Below, in pieces: positions 18,801 through 25,244 of a stretch of DNA of 27,083 bases. The stretch's first letter is position 1. Every line of letters begins with the position of its first letter. Below the pieces are notes generated by a model. The model had not been told where the DNA came from. It did not search any database and saw only the letters and a list, made by a program, of their open reading frames with translations. The DNA is from Methanobrevibacter sp. Lineage in GTDB: Archaea; Methanobacteriota; Methanobacteria; Methanobacteriales; Methanobacteriaceae. Both the position numbers and the translations under genes were made by a program. Where the stretch lies: assembly GCA_009776495.1 (NCBI GenBank), contig WRNS01000001.1, positions 1 to 27,083 on the forward strand. The letters run 5' to 3'.

Positions 18801-19442
18801 TTAAAAAGGATTGCTGGCTTAGAATTTTTCGATGTTAATTTTTCATTCATTGATAATGAAACAGATAAAGAAGAAAGAGTAGGTGTTAAAGAACAAAGCA
18901 AAGGCGAATTAATATTTGAAGGATCAACAGGACCAAACCATTATAATATTTCAACTGATAAAACATCTACAGAAGTCATTGAAAATTCAGAACATAATTT
19001 AGAATCTGAACCAATTAGTTCTACTTTTTCTAAAAATTTAGAATCATTAAAAATTTATGAAAGTCAGATTCATGAACTGAAAAATCTATATGAAAACAAA
19101 GAAAAAATTGCTCGTGATTTAATCGAAAAATGTTTTTCTCCACCACAAATGTCTTATGATAGATTCATAGATGAACTAGATAGTTATAATATACTTTTTT
19201 ATAATCAAGCAGAATCAGCATTGAAAATCATTGAGGCAAATGTAGGATACACACCAAAAGTTGATGACGAGCTTAAAAAAAGATTGAATACACTAAAATC
19301 ATTTGTAGAAAAAATCGACGAATTGAACATTGAATTAGCTATTAAATTAAGTAATTCTAGTGAGGAATCTTATTCTGGTGAAATAGAAGATTTGTTGGAG
19401 GATATGCAAAAGCTTGTCGATTCTGTGAAAGAATATGATTAA
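15810..19442 (+). CDS. brxL: Giant BrxL with N-terminal sensor-like fusion and no Lon-like domain
   Basis: 1210-aa BrxL, against roughly 680 aa normally. Order: (1) about 1-135, a DUF4145-like domain as found in HsdR proteins (KLGNIAAHHEVHSE, then an ENLFTIAKWFHDKY helix); (2) about 215-320, a domain with GRNKPYFSKD and GTNIYAETNRS; (3) about 380-447, a winged helix (LQRLRDLGLIDFLSRGNY) resembling the DpnI/Dam-replacing C-terminal domain; (4) about 544-1040, the BrxL AAA+ core with Walker A GPRSTGKSH (770-778) and Walker B D821/E822; (5) about 1060-1210, helical and coiled-coil, resembling XpaC/TelA-partner proteins. The Lon-protease-like domain expected after ELIFEGS is not seen. BrxL is a DNA-binding ATPase needed for phage exclusion. 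Acidic low-complexity linkers contain the near-repeat NKFLEEDISIL (about 149) and NKFLEEDVSIM (about 474). Only the core call is certain; the added domains are by resemblance. Confidence 0.9.
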   Translation: MPNNDETFYFLKEDFPKIEKICMTVEENIYTNPVYAVMEGRKATEKILDEVIDKESLQMLKNSNLNEKINEINSLSIFSKAGYVFRAFDYNRKLGNIAAHHEVHSEITTALRVHENLFTIAKWFHDKYLDKYEIGEYKNPIPENLKSKNKFLEEDISILDNDQNYEDSQNNKHDYKNLSSESDTNTNKINENRTKIRKDSFPEKTSYTQRNTKKIKSFNFNGNEYVVRNSKDLLLQLLSILYNSENDFDKVFQLKGRNKPYFSKDPEVLRSAKLIKGTNIYAETNRSTENIINFSKKLLNQFNYAPETLKITFYDDVSIDEDNLFLKNRGYGKEFSSKPSLKLDSHKSTESKIDNSKNIPKKKEENENLDYYKITMKNLKGWNKAVFDKITLLNSEFFTYQNLLVFIPDFQEMFPNNSAIESTIRFTLQRLRDLGLIDFLSRGNYKNKVFCYLQSSINERKYENPILEVADSENKFLEEDVSIMEDNNINKEKSLNNGFSENGYENSSEEIFEPEISYFNKSKDFLISKGDIINVNDTEDKYNLNEATELNSKLNNHFLGKVVRKDLTKKIKEGANVPVYVLEYLLGKYATGVDEHQIQKGLEKVKNILSDNFVRPDEAQKVISKIREIGSFTVIDNVSVKLNYHTDNYEAEFSNLGLKGVPIAKKFPKQYERLLGGNIWCMINFEYYFDEADPKRNPFIINNLSPIQMPNLDLEEILNARENFSKGEWIDILLRSCGMEPSQLTERVKWLLITRLVPLVENNFNLCELGPRSTGKSHIYKEISPNSILVSGGQTTVANLFYNMSTKLVGLVGMWDCVAFDEVAGIKFSDADGVAIMKDYMASGSFSRGKEKKNALASMVFVGNINQSVDYLLKTSNLFTPFPGEIAKDSAFFDRIHCYIPGWEIPKFNPEHFTNDYGFITDYFAEFMREMRKRSFSGSYLEYFKLGRDLNQRDTIAVKKMVSGLIKLIYPNGKYDKEDIRELLILSLESRRRVKEQLKRIAGLEFFDVNFSFIDNETDKEERVGVKEQSKGELIFEGSTGPNHYNISTDKTSTEVIENSEHNLESEPISSTFSKNLESLKIYESQIHELKNLYENKEKIARDLIEKCFSPPQMSYDRFIDELDSYNILFYNQAESALKIIEANVGYTPKVDDELKKRLNTLKSFVEKIDELNIELAIKLSNSSEESYSGEIEDLLEDMQKLVDSVKEYD
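16252..17249 (+). repeat. Spaced 23-bp direct repeat within brxL linkers
   Basis: The same 23 bases occur at 16252-16274 and 17227-17249, both in frame and encoding KNKFLEED-like residues (ENKFLEED in the second copy). Each copy follows a folded domain and starts an acidic linker. This suggests that the linker was duplicated when domains were added. Confidence 0.6.
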
Positions 19443-19646
19443 AAGTTATTAATATTTGAATCTAAATTGATAAAAAAGAATAAATAATTATTCCAATTAC
19501 AATTATTAAAAGATTAATAAGAAATTGAAATATGATGATGATAAATATGATGAATATTAGATATATTGAATGATTATTTACAAAAACTAATGAAATCATG
19601 ATTAAAAAAGTAAGAAAAATTTAAAACTAAAATATGGGGCAATAAA

Positions 19647-20786
19647 ATGACTGATTTTTCACTTGATGTTAAAGAAATAGAAAAAGAAGTAGAAGATACT
19701 ATCCAAACTGTAGAAAAAGATTCGCAAAATCCTGAAATTCAAAAACAAGCTGAAAATAATGCTGTTGCAATTTTTAAAACTGATTTCGATAATCCAACTG
19801 AAAGACAAAATATTTTAAAACCTTTAGATGACTTTGGACTTTCTGCAATATCTAGGTCTGCATCAAGAAATAAGCTTTTAGCCACTAGATTCGCTGATTT
19901 TTCCAAAGGAGGAGAGGATGCAGGAGATGTTGGAGAAAAATTATCTGAGTTAAATATGCAAATGAAAGATTTAGATCCTAGTATGCTCGATTTTGCTAAA
20001 AAAGGTTTTTTAGGAAACTTATTTAATCCAATAAGAAAATATTTTAACAGATATCAGAAAGCAGAAACTGCTATTGCAAATATTATAAAATCTCTGGATA
20101 TTGGTAGCAGAACATTACAGAATGACAATACAACCCTCCTTGCTGAAGAAGATCATTTAAGAGATTTAACAAAGAAACTTATTGCTGACATTGAATTGGG
20201 TAAGATGATGGATGAATCCATCGAAGCTCAAATTCGTAAAGCTGAGCTTGAAGAGGTTGAGGAAGCTAAAATTACATTTGTTCGTGAAGAAATATTGTTC
20301 CCACTCAGGCAAAGGATAATGGACATGCAACAGATGATAGTTACAAATCAACAAGGTATTGTGTCCTTAAATGTAATCAGGCGAAATAATAAAGAGCTTA
20401 TTCGAGGAGTTAGTCGTGCTAAAAATGTTACAGTAACTGCTCTAAGAACGGGTGTGATGGTTGCAAGTGCATTGTACAATCAAAAGATAGTTATTAAAAA
20501 AATTCAGATTCTTAATGAAAATACAGAGCACATAATCGAATCCACATCCAGAATGTTGCGTGAACAAGGAAGTGAAATACAAAAAACTAGTATGGAAACA
20601 ATGATTTCTCCAGAAGTTCTTAAAACGTCTTTTGTTAATGCTATTGCTGCAATAGATGATATAAGTAAATTTAAAGAACAATCTCTCCCTAAAATGCAGG
20701 AAACTATCAATCTATTTTATGAAATGGCTCAAGAAGGCCAAGAAGTCGTTGATAGAATTGAGATTGAAGGTGTTGGTCCTAGATAA
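19647..20786 (+). CDS. telA: TelA / toxic-anion-resistance family protein
   Basis: 379-aa protein of the TelA (KlaA, toxic anion resistance) family. The pattern is mostly alpha-helical: an N-terminal SAISRSASRNKLLATRF segment (about 70-86), LNPxRKYFxRYQKAETAI at about 133-150, a long coiled coil (150-260) with EELxLFPLRQRIMDMQQ, and a C-terminal helical region. TelA proteins were named for tellurite resistance, but their biochemistry is unsettled and they often pair with XpaC-like partners. Here the gene begins 204 bases after brxL, whose C-terminus looks like such a partner, so the two products may interact. ATG 19647 is preceded by GGGGCA, as in brxC. No transmembrane segment is seen. The family call is firm; involvement in BREX is inference from position. 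Confidence 0.82.
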   Translation: MTDFSLDVKEIEKEVEDTIQTVEKDSQNPEIQKQAENNAVAIFKTDFDNPTERQNILKPLDDFGLSAISRSASRNKLLATRFADFSKGGEDAGDVGEKLSELNMQMKDLDPSMLDFAKKGFLGNLFNPIRKYFNRYQKAETAIANIIKSLDIGSRTLQNDNTTLLAEEDHLRDLTKKLIADIELGKMMDESIEAQIRKAELEEVEEAKITFVREEILFPLRQRIMDMQQMIVTNQQGIVSLNVIRRNNKELIRGVSRAKNVTVTALRTGVMVASALYNQKIVIKKIQILNENTEHIIESTSRMLREQGSEIQKTSMETMISPEVLKTSFVNAIAAIDDISKFKEQSLPKMQETINLFYEMAQEGQEVVDRIEIEGVGPR

Positions 20787-20877
20787 TTCTTTTTTCATTC
20801 TTTTCTTTATAGTTTCGCACACCATTTTCACATGTAAAGTAACATATTTTAATAGTTAAAATTAAGGAAGGATATGC

Positions 20878-21021
20878 ATGGCAGAGCAAATTGAACCCAC
20901 ACCAACATTAAAGGGTAAACAAGCTTGTGAATTTATAAAAAAGATAAATACTCCACCTTCCAAAGAGAAAATTGCCTATATGAAAGAAACTAGAAAAAGG
21001 TTTGAGGTCGATTATAATTAA
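20878..21021 (+). CDS. Small antitoxin-like protein (47 aa)
   Basis: 47-aa ORF with a good ribosome-binding site (AAGGAAGGAT just before ATG 20878). The sequence contains PTPTLKGKQACEFIKKI and then a PPSKEKIAYMKE helix. The pattern P-T-L-x-G-x-x-A-x-x-F resembles small archaeal proteins that often accompany RelE or PIN toxins, but no toxin gene follows here. The resemblance is from memory and weak. It lies 92 bases after telA and directly upstream of the ncRNA promoter. It is probably a real gene because of its Shine-Dalgarno and balanced composition. Confidence 0.6.
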   Translation: MAEQIEPTPTLKGKQACEFIKKINTPPSKEKIAYMKETRKRFEVDYN

Positions 21022-21023
21022 AA

Positions 21024-21039
21024 AAAATTCTTTATAATC
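21024..21039 (+). promoter_or_regulatory. TATA box and BRE-like A tract of the ncRNA
   Basis: An A-run at 21022-21027 followed by TTCTTTATAAT places a TATA element at 21031-21038. The expected archaeal start point, about 26 bases downstream of the element centre, falls at 21060-21061, exactly where the dyad of the predicted RNA begins. Confidence 0.5.
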
Positions 21040-21060
21040 ACATTAATCAAAAAAAATAAT

Positions 21061-21135
21061 ATAAGATTAGTACCTAGTAGTACCGGTTTCGCAACTTACT
21101 GTTACAAGACATACTAGGCATTACCTAACTCTTAT
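21061..21135 (+). ncRNA. Predicted structured ncRNA of about 75 nt
   Basis: A G+C-enriched island in A/T-rich non-coding DNA that folds as one interrupted stem. ATAAGA (21061-21066) pairs with TCTTAT (21130-21135), TTAG (21067-21070) with CTAA (21125-21128), TA (21071-21072) with TA (21122-21123), and CCTAGTA (21073-21079) with TACTAGG (21112-21118). This leaves one bulged C on each lower junction and a CAT bulge. The 32-base apical region may form a small GTT-TCGC-AAC hairpin. A TATA box at the right distance upstream and T-rich sequence downstream support a transcript. It is not a tRNA (no T-loop or anticodon arm) and has no C/D or ACA boxes. It could also be a DNA-level hairpin such as an attachment site. 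Confidence 0.5.
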
Positions 21136-21469
21136 ATTTAATATTACTTTATTCCACTTATATAAATTTTTGCATTTCCACCAACTCTGTTTGTGTTTTT
21201 TTTATTTTATTTAACAAATTCTTTTTTTATACAGATTTTGTGCGGATTTTAAATATTATTTTTCACATCCTTAGATAATTATGATTTTTATATAAACCAA
21301 ATATAAACTACCTATAATATAACAATCAATGCTTGTTAATTGGATAATAGTGTATGATAATAATTTTGACCAACAATCAAAAGGAATTTATCAAAAAGAA
21401 CTGAATAATTTTCTATATTATCTTGTTATGAAATTATATTGTATCTTTTTTTTCAAAGGATTAAACTAG
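21136..21469 (+). other. Non-coding or decayed stretch
   Basis: A/T-rich DNA with no convincing gene. A GTG-started frame of 39 codons (21350-21469; YDNNFDQQSKGIYQKEL) ends exactly where the first 23-bp repeat begins and could be a protein remnant, but it has no ribosome-binding site. Otherwise nothing recognisable is seen. Confidence 0.35.
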
Positions 21470-21538
21470 TTTACATTTTTTGGGTATTTTAGTTTACATT
21501 TTTGGAGTGTTTTAGTTTACTCTTTAAAGATTTTGATT
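21470..21538 (+). repeat. Upstream 23-bp repeat array (two full units and one degenerate)
   Basis: Units at 21470-21492 and 21493-21515 follow the pattern TTTACATTTTT-(T/G)G(G/A)G-T-(A/G)TTTTAG. A degenerate third unit starts at 21516 and runs into AAGATTTTGATTTT. The same units and the same right-hand flank recur downstream of the ATPase gene at 22976-23182. Confidence 0.85.
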
Positions 21539-21606
21539 TTAGAATAATTAATATTTTGAATTAGAATGTCAATTTTTCAAAAATTTTAAATATCATAAAA
21601 GAGACA

Positions 21607-21699
21607 CTTATAATTGTAATTATTAAAATTTTTAAATAATAATCATGTATAAGTGTAATTTTTTAAATTTTCATGAAAATAACATTTATAAATGTAATT
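21607..21699 (+). repeat. Three TTATAA-xTGTAATT repeats at 39-bp spacing upstream of the ATPase
   Basis: TGTAATT occurs at 21615-21621, 21654-21660 and 21693-21699, each preceded by a TATAA-like box (CTTATAAT, TGTATAAG, TTTATAAA) and each followed by T/A runs. The last copy lies about 25-30 bases before ATG 21717, suitable for a leaderless transcript. The other two may be alternative promoters or regulator sites. Confidence 0.5.
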
Positions 21700-21716
21700 T
21701 TTTTTATTTGATTTAA

Positions 21717-22955
21717 ATGATTAAAAGAGAATTATATTTAAAAAAAATCAGGTCTTTAATAGGTAAAGACATTATAAAGGTTTTAACTGGAATTAGGAGA
21801 TGTGGGAAGTCTTCTATGTTAAAATTAATCATTGATGAATTAATAGAGGAAGGAATTAATAGAGAGAACATAATTTTAATTAACTTTGAATCTGCAAAAT
21901 ATATGGATATAGACTCTTCAGCTAAATTAAACAAATTAATTAAAAATTTAATATGTGATTTAAAAGGAACTATCTATCTATTCTTTGATGAAATACAAAA
22001 TGTTAAAAATTGGGAAAAATTAATAAATAGCTATAGGATAGATTTAGATGCAGAAATATTTATTACAGGTTCTAATGCTAATTTACTTTCAGGAGAATTA
22101 GCTACTCTTATAGCTGGAAGATATATTGAAATAAAAATCTACCCTTTCTCCTTTAAAGAATCATTAAAATTAAAAAAAGAGTATGACTCAAAAAAACATG
22201 GTCTGAAAAAGTATGACTCAAAAAAACATGATCTTAAAAAATTTTTCTTAGAATATTTAAAATATGGAGGTATGCCTTTAGTACTTCAATTGAATCCAAA
22301 TGAAAAAATAGATTACTTAAGAGACCTTTACAATTCTATCATTCTAAAAGATATTGTATATAGGAATAAGATTCGAGAAGTGGATTTATTTGATAAATTA
22401 ATTAAATTTTTAATGGATAATATTGGTCATACATTTTCTGCAAAAAGTATTTCAAAATTTTTCAAAAGTGAAAATAGGATAGTTTCACGAGATACTATCT
22501 ATAATTATTTGATATTTCTTCAAGATGCATGTTTAATACATAAAGTACAAAGAGAAGATTTAATCGGAAAAAAAATATTGAAAATACATGAAAAATATTA
22601 TTTCACTGATCATGGATTTAATGAAACAATAGCTGGAAAAAATACTGAAAATATAGCTCAAATCTTGGAAAATATTGTTTATATGGAATTTTTAAGACAT
22701 GGATATGAAATATATGTAGGAAAAATAAATAACTCTGAAATAGACTTTATATGTAAAAAATATGAAAGAACTATCTATGTTCAAGTATCTTATTTACTTG
22801 CCAGTAAAAAAACTGTTGAAAGGGAATTTAACTCTTTGTTAAAAATTAAAGATAACCATGAAAAGATAATTATTTCTATGGATGAAGTGAATTTCTCACA
22901 AAAAGGAATAAAACATTTAAATATAATAGATTTTTTAAAATCCAGTGATTTTTAA
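21717..22955 (+). CDS. AAA-family ATPase with C-terminal DUF4143 domain
   Basis: 412-aa protein of the AAA_14/DUF4143 class. Walker A is GIRRCGKSS (residues 25-33), Walker B IYLFFDEIQNVKNW with D91/E92, and the sensor strand IFITGSNANLLSGELATLIAGR. A winged-helix-like region follows (FSAKSISKFFKSENRIVSRDTIYNYL, about 240-265, written here in two parts: FSAKSISKFF and SRDTIYNYL). The C-terminal DUF4143 fold ends with SEIDFICKKYERTIYVQVSY, which looks like a PD-(D/E)XK nuclease fold with altered catalytic residues. Function is unknown; such genes are abundant and patchy in archaeal genomes. No Shine-Dalgarno precedes ATG 21717, so translation may be leaderless. A 10-residue tandem duplication (YDSKKHGLKK) lies at about 156-175. 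The gene is bracketed by 23-bp repeat arrays. Confidence 0.88.
   Translation: MIKRELYLKKIRSLIGKDIIKVLTGIRRCGKSSMLKLIIDELIEEGINRENIILINFESAKYMDIDSSAKLNKLIKNLICDLKGTIYLFFDEIQNVKNWEKLINSYRIDLDAEIFITGSNANLLSGELATLIAGRYIEIKIYPFSFKESLKLKKEYDSKKHGLKKYDSKKHDLKKFFLEYLKYGGMPLVLQLNPNEKIDYLRDLYNSIILKDIVYRNKIREVDLFDKLIKFLMDNIGHTFSAKSISKFFKSENRIVSRDTIYNYLIFLQDACLIHKVQREDLIGKKILKIHEKYYFTDHGFNETIAGKNTENIAQILENIVYMEFLRHGYEIYVGKINNSEIDFICKKYERTIYVQVSYLLASKKTVEREFNSLLKIKDNHEKIIISMDEVNFSQKGIKHLNIIDFLKSSDF
22182..22241 (+). repeat. In-frame 30-bp tandem duplication in the ATPase gene
   Basis: Two adjacent 30-base copies (22182-22211 and 22212-22241) encode YDSKKHGLKK and YDSKKHDLKK. The copies differ at a few bases only, which suggests recent slippage in a surface loop. 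Confidence 0.85.
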
Positions 22956-22975
22956 TATATGATACTAATTCACAT

Positions 22976-23182
22976 TTTACATTTTTTAAGTTTTTTAGTT
23001 TACATTTTTTGGGTTTTTTAGTTTACATTTTTCGAGTTTTTTAGTTTACATTTTTTGGGTTTTTTAGTTTACATTTTTCGAGTTTTTTAGTTTACATTTT
23101 TTGGGTATTTTAGTTTACATTTTTGGAGTTTTTTAGTTTACATTTTTTAAGTGTTTTAGTTTACAAATTTAAGATTTTGATT
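22976..23182 (+). repeat. Downstream 23-bp tandem repeat array (eight units plus one degenerate)
   Basis: Eight consecutive 23-base units run from 22976 to 23159 with exact periodicity; the type unit begins TTTACATTTTTTGGG and ends TTTTTTAG. The variable core reads AAG, GGG, CGAG, GGG, CGAG, GGG, GGAG, AAG in order. Units 2-3 and 4-5 therefore form a 46-bp higher-order repeat. A degenerate ninth unit ends in AAGATTTTGATTTT like the upstream array. There are no spacers, and 23 is not divisible by three, so it is neither CRISPR nor coding. Confidence 0.92.
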
Positions 23183-23309
23183 TTTTAATATTTAACAACA
23201 AATATTTATATATGATTAAAAATAAAATTAGTATTAATTATTACTATCATAGAAAATATTATTAATTTTTAAAATAATTTTCAGATATTAAAAAAAATCA
23301 GGAGATATA

Positions 23310-24641
23310 ATGACAGCAGAAATAGCAATCTTAAACAAAAGTGCTGTAGTCTTAGCTGCAGATAGTGCAGGCACGATAGATTTAGGATTCAGAACACAAA
23401 TTGATAATTCAACTGATAAGCTTTTCATGCTTTCAAAAAAAGATCCTGTTGCCATAATGATTTATCAAAATTTATCTTTTGTAGGAGTTCCATTTGAAAC
23501 AATAATAAAAATGTATAGAAAAAAGTTATCAAACACAAGATTTAATACATTAAAAGAGTATTGTGATGATTTTTTAAAGTTTCTAATTTTTAATTTTAAA
23601 GGAAATGAAGAAGATCAAAAGTTAGATATTATAGCTAAATCTAGGAAACAAATTAAAGAGATATATGATTATAATCTTCTCTCATTAGAAAATTTCACAT
23701 CTGTTAAAAGATTTTTAGAGGAAGGAGGAGAGCTCACAGATGGCATATTTGAACCAAATTTTTTTGAATATAAAATAGATAAACAAATTGAGAATATTAA
23801 GAACAATATTTCAGATTCTTCAAAAAATTTTCCTAATGATTTATTTGTAGAAATACGCCAAAAGCATCGACAAACTATTAGAGGAGTAATTTCTACATTA
23901 AAACAAGAATTAAGTCATGAATCTTTTTTCAATGAAACACATGAAGATAAATTAATTGATTTAGCTTGTCTTTCTCTTTTGGAAAGTTATTCTGGAGTTG
24001 TTATATCTGGTTTTGGAAAAAATGATATTTTTCCTTCATTGGTTTCAACTACATTATACTCAATATATAATGATAAATTATATAAAATTGAAAATCAATC
24101 ATTCAATATAACTGAAGAAAATAATGCGGGAATTATTCCTTTCGCTCAAAAAGACATGGTAGAGACATTTTTAAACGGAGTTTCAAAGGATTTTTTAAAA
24201 GAAATAGAAGAATTCATTGAAAATAAAATTAAGGGATACTCTCAAATTATGAACTCTTCATTTGAAACCAGTGAGGGTAATGAAAAAACCATTGAAAAAC
24301 TAAATTATTTGAAACAAAAAATTGAAGATAGTTTTAGTACTTACAGTAAGGATTTCTTTGACAGTTATAATGAACTAATCTATAATGGTATTGAATCACA
24401 TATTGGTCCAATATTATTAGATATAATAAATTTACCTAAAAATGAAATGGCAGTATTAGCAGAATCATTAATTCATTTAATATCTTTAAAAAGAAAATTT
24501 TCATTAAATCAGGATGAAACAGTTGGTGGGAATATAGATGTTGCAATAATCTCTAAAGGAGATGGTTTTATTTGGGCAAATAGAAAACATTATTTTAATG
24601 CAGAACTTAACCCGCATTATATAAAAAACTATGGAAATTAA
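23310..24641 (+). CDS. Proteasome-beta-like Ntn-hydrolase
   Basis: 443-aa protein whose N-terminus matches the proteasome beta/HslV fold. After removal of Met1, Thr2 would be the N-terminal nucleophile. LAADSAGT then places D18 at the mature position 17, exactly as the conserved Asp17, and STDKLFML places K37 where Lys33 lies, allowing for a short loop insertion. AIMIYQNLSFVGVPFETIIK resembles the following beta-strand and helix 1. A second conserved-looking stretch, SYSGVVISGFGKNDIFPS, lies near residues 226-243. At 443 aa it is twice the size of a beta subunit; the extra helical regions are 90-200 and 280-400. GGAG precedes ATG 23310. A threonine peptidase or amidohydrolase role is inferred. 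No ATPase partner is adjacent. Confidence 0.72.
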   Translation: MTAEIAILNKSAVVLAADSAGTIDLGFRTQIDNSTDKLFMLSKKDPVAIMIYQNLSFVGVPFETIIKMYRKKLSNTRFNTLKEYCDDFLKFLIFNFKGNEEDQKLDIIAKSRKQIKEIYDYNLLSLENFTSVKRFLEEGGELTDGIFEPNFFEYKIDKQIENIKNNISDSSKNFPNDLFVEIRQKHRQTIRGVISTLKQELSHESFFNETHEDKLIDLACLSLLESYSGVVISGFGKNDIFPSLVSTTLYSIYNDKLYKIENQSFNITEENNAGIIPFAQKDMVETFLNGVSKDFLKEIEEFIENKIKGYSQIMNSSFETSEGNEKTIEKLNYLKQKIEDSFSTYSKDFFDSYNELIYNGIESHIGPILLDIINLPKNEMAVLAESLIHLISLKRKFSLNQDETVGGNIDVAIISKGDGFIWANRKHYFNAELNPHYIKNYGN

Positions 24642-24703
24642 TAGAAAAATTAATATGTTACCATACATAATTAATAAATAATAACAATTAACTTGGGATA
24701 AAA

Positions 24704-24832
24704 ATGATTAAATTAAAAAAAACTGTCATGGAAACTATTGAGTCTGCGATGAAAGAACCATCAGCTTTTAATGGGAAAAAAATCGCAGAAAAATCTACTA
24801 AAAAATTTTTAGAGGATTTAAACAAAGAATAA
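24704..24832 (+). CDS. Small hypothetical protein (42 aa)
   Basis: 42-aa ORF, 62 bases after the Ntn-hydrolase gene, same strand. The sequence is basic and helical (KTVMETIESAMKEPSAF, then KKFLEDLNKE). GGGATAAAA precedes ATG 24704 as a weak ribosome-binding site. No family is recognised. It could be a partner or inhibitor of the upstream hydrolase, or an orphan antitoxin; both are guesses from position. Confidence 0.45.
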   Translation: MIKLKKTVMETIESAMKEPSAFNGKKIAEKSTKKFLEDLNKE

Positions 24833-24897
24833 ATTATTTTAAATAGTTAATTATACGTGTTTAAATAGGTAATATTATTTTCACTCAAATATACATT

Positions 24898-25074
24898 TTA
24901 TCTATTCATTTTTGTTTTATTTTGGAAAATTTCGGTAGTATTCCAATCTTCTAAATCCGTAAAACTTTTATTTTCAGAGTCTCTCTTTAGAGCTTCAATA
25001 GAAATATATTTATTTTTAAACCCTTCAATTAGCTTTTTCTCATTTAATTCTCTTATTAGCTTTATTTTATTCAT
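24898..25074 (-). CDS. Small hypothetical protein (58 aa)
   Basis: 58-aa ORF on the minus strand with a good Shine-Dalgarno (AAAGGATT) 5 bases before its ATG at 25074. The sequence contains KNKYISIEALKRDSENKSF and then DLEDWN, with balanced charged and aromatic residues. An open frame lacking a normal start (ends LIKKMIQYYKKNFKGLI) terminates in the ATGA overlap with this start, so it may be the second gene of a coupled pair with a decayed first gene. A TTTATAAAAG box near 25195-25205 on the minus strand could be its promoter. Not assigned to a family. Confidence 0.55.
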   Translation of the reverse strand: MNKIKLIRELNEKKLIEGFKNKYISIEALKRDSENKSFTDLEDWNTTEIFQNKTKMNR

Positions 25075-25244
25075 ATTAATCCTTTGAAGTTTTTTTTGTA
25101 ATATTGAATCATTTTTTTTATCAAATGTATTTTAATTGTTAATTCTACTTCCTCTAATCGGATTGTTAGCAGAATTTCATTTTTGAAAAACTTTTATAAA
25201 ATTAATTTTTTTTTATTATTAAGAAATTAAAATTAGTGATAATT

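Noticed and set aside
19462..19599. Minus-strand 45-aa very hydrophobic ORF between brxL and telA, possible membrane toxin
   Set aside because: It has no ribosome-binding site, and its Ile/Leu/Phe-rich content is what A/T-rich non-coding DNA gives by chance.
21061..21135. tRNA gene of about 75 nt
   Set aside because: There is no acceptor, anticodon or T-loop pattern; it folds as a single long interrupted stem.
21350..21469. 39-aa GTG-started ORF before the first repeat array
   Set aside because: No ribosome-binding site and no recognisable family; at most a gene remnant.
22976..23182. Tandem 23-bp repeats as a CRISPR array
   Set aside because: The units abut with no unique spacers, and no cas genes are present.
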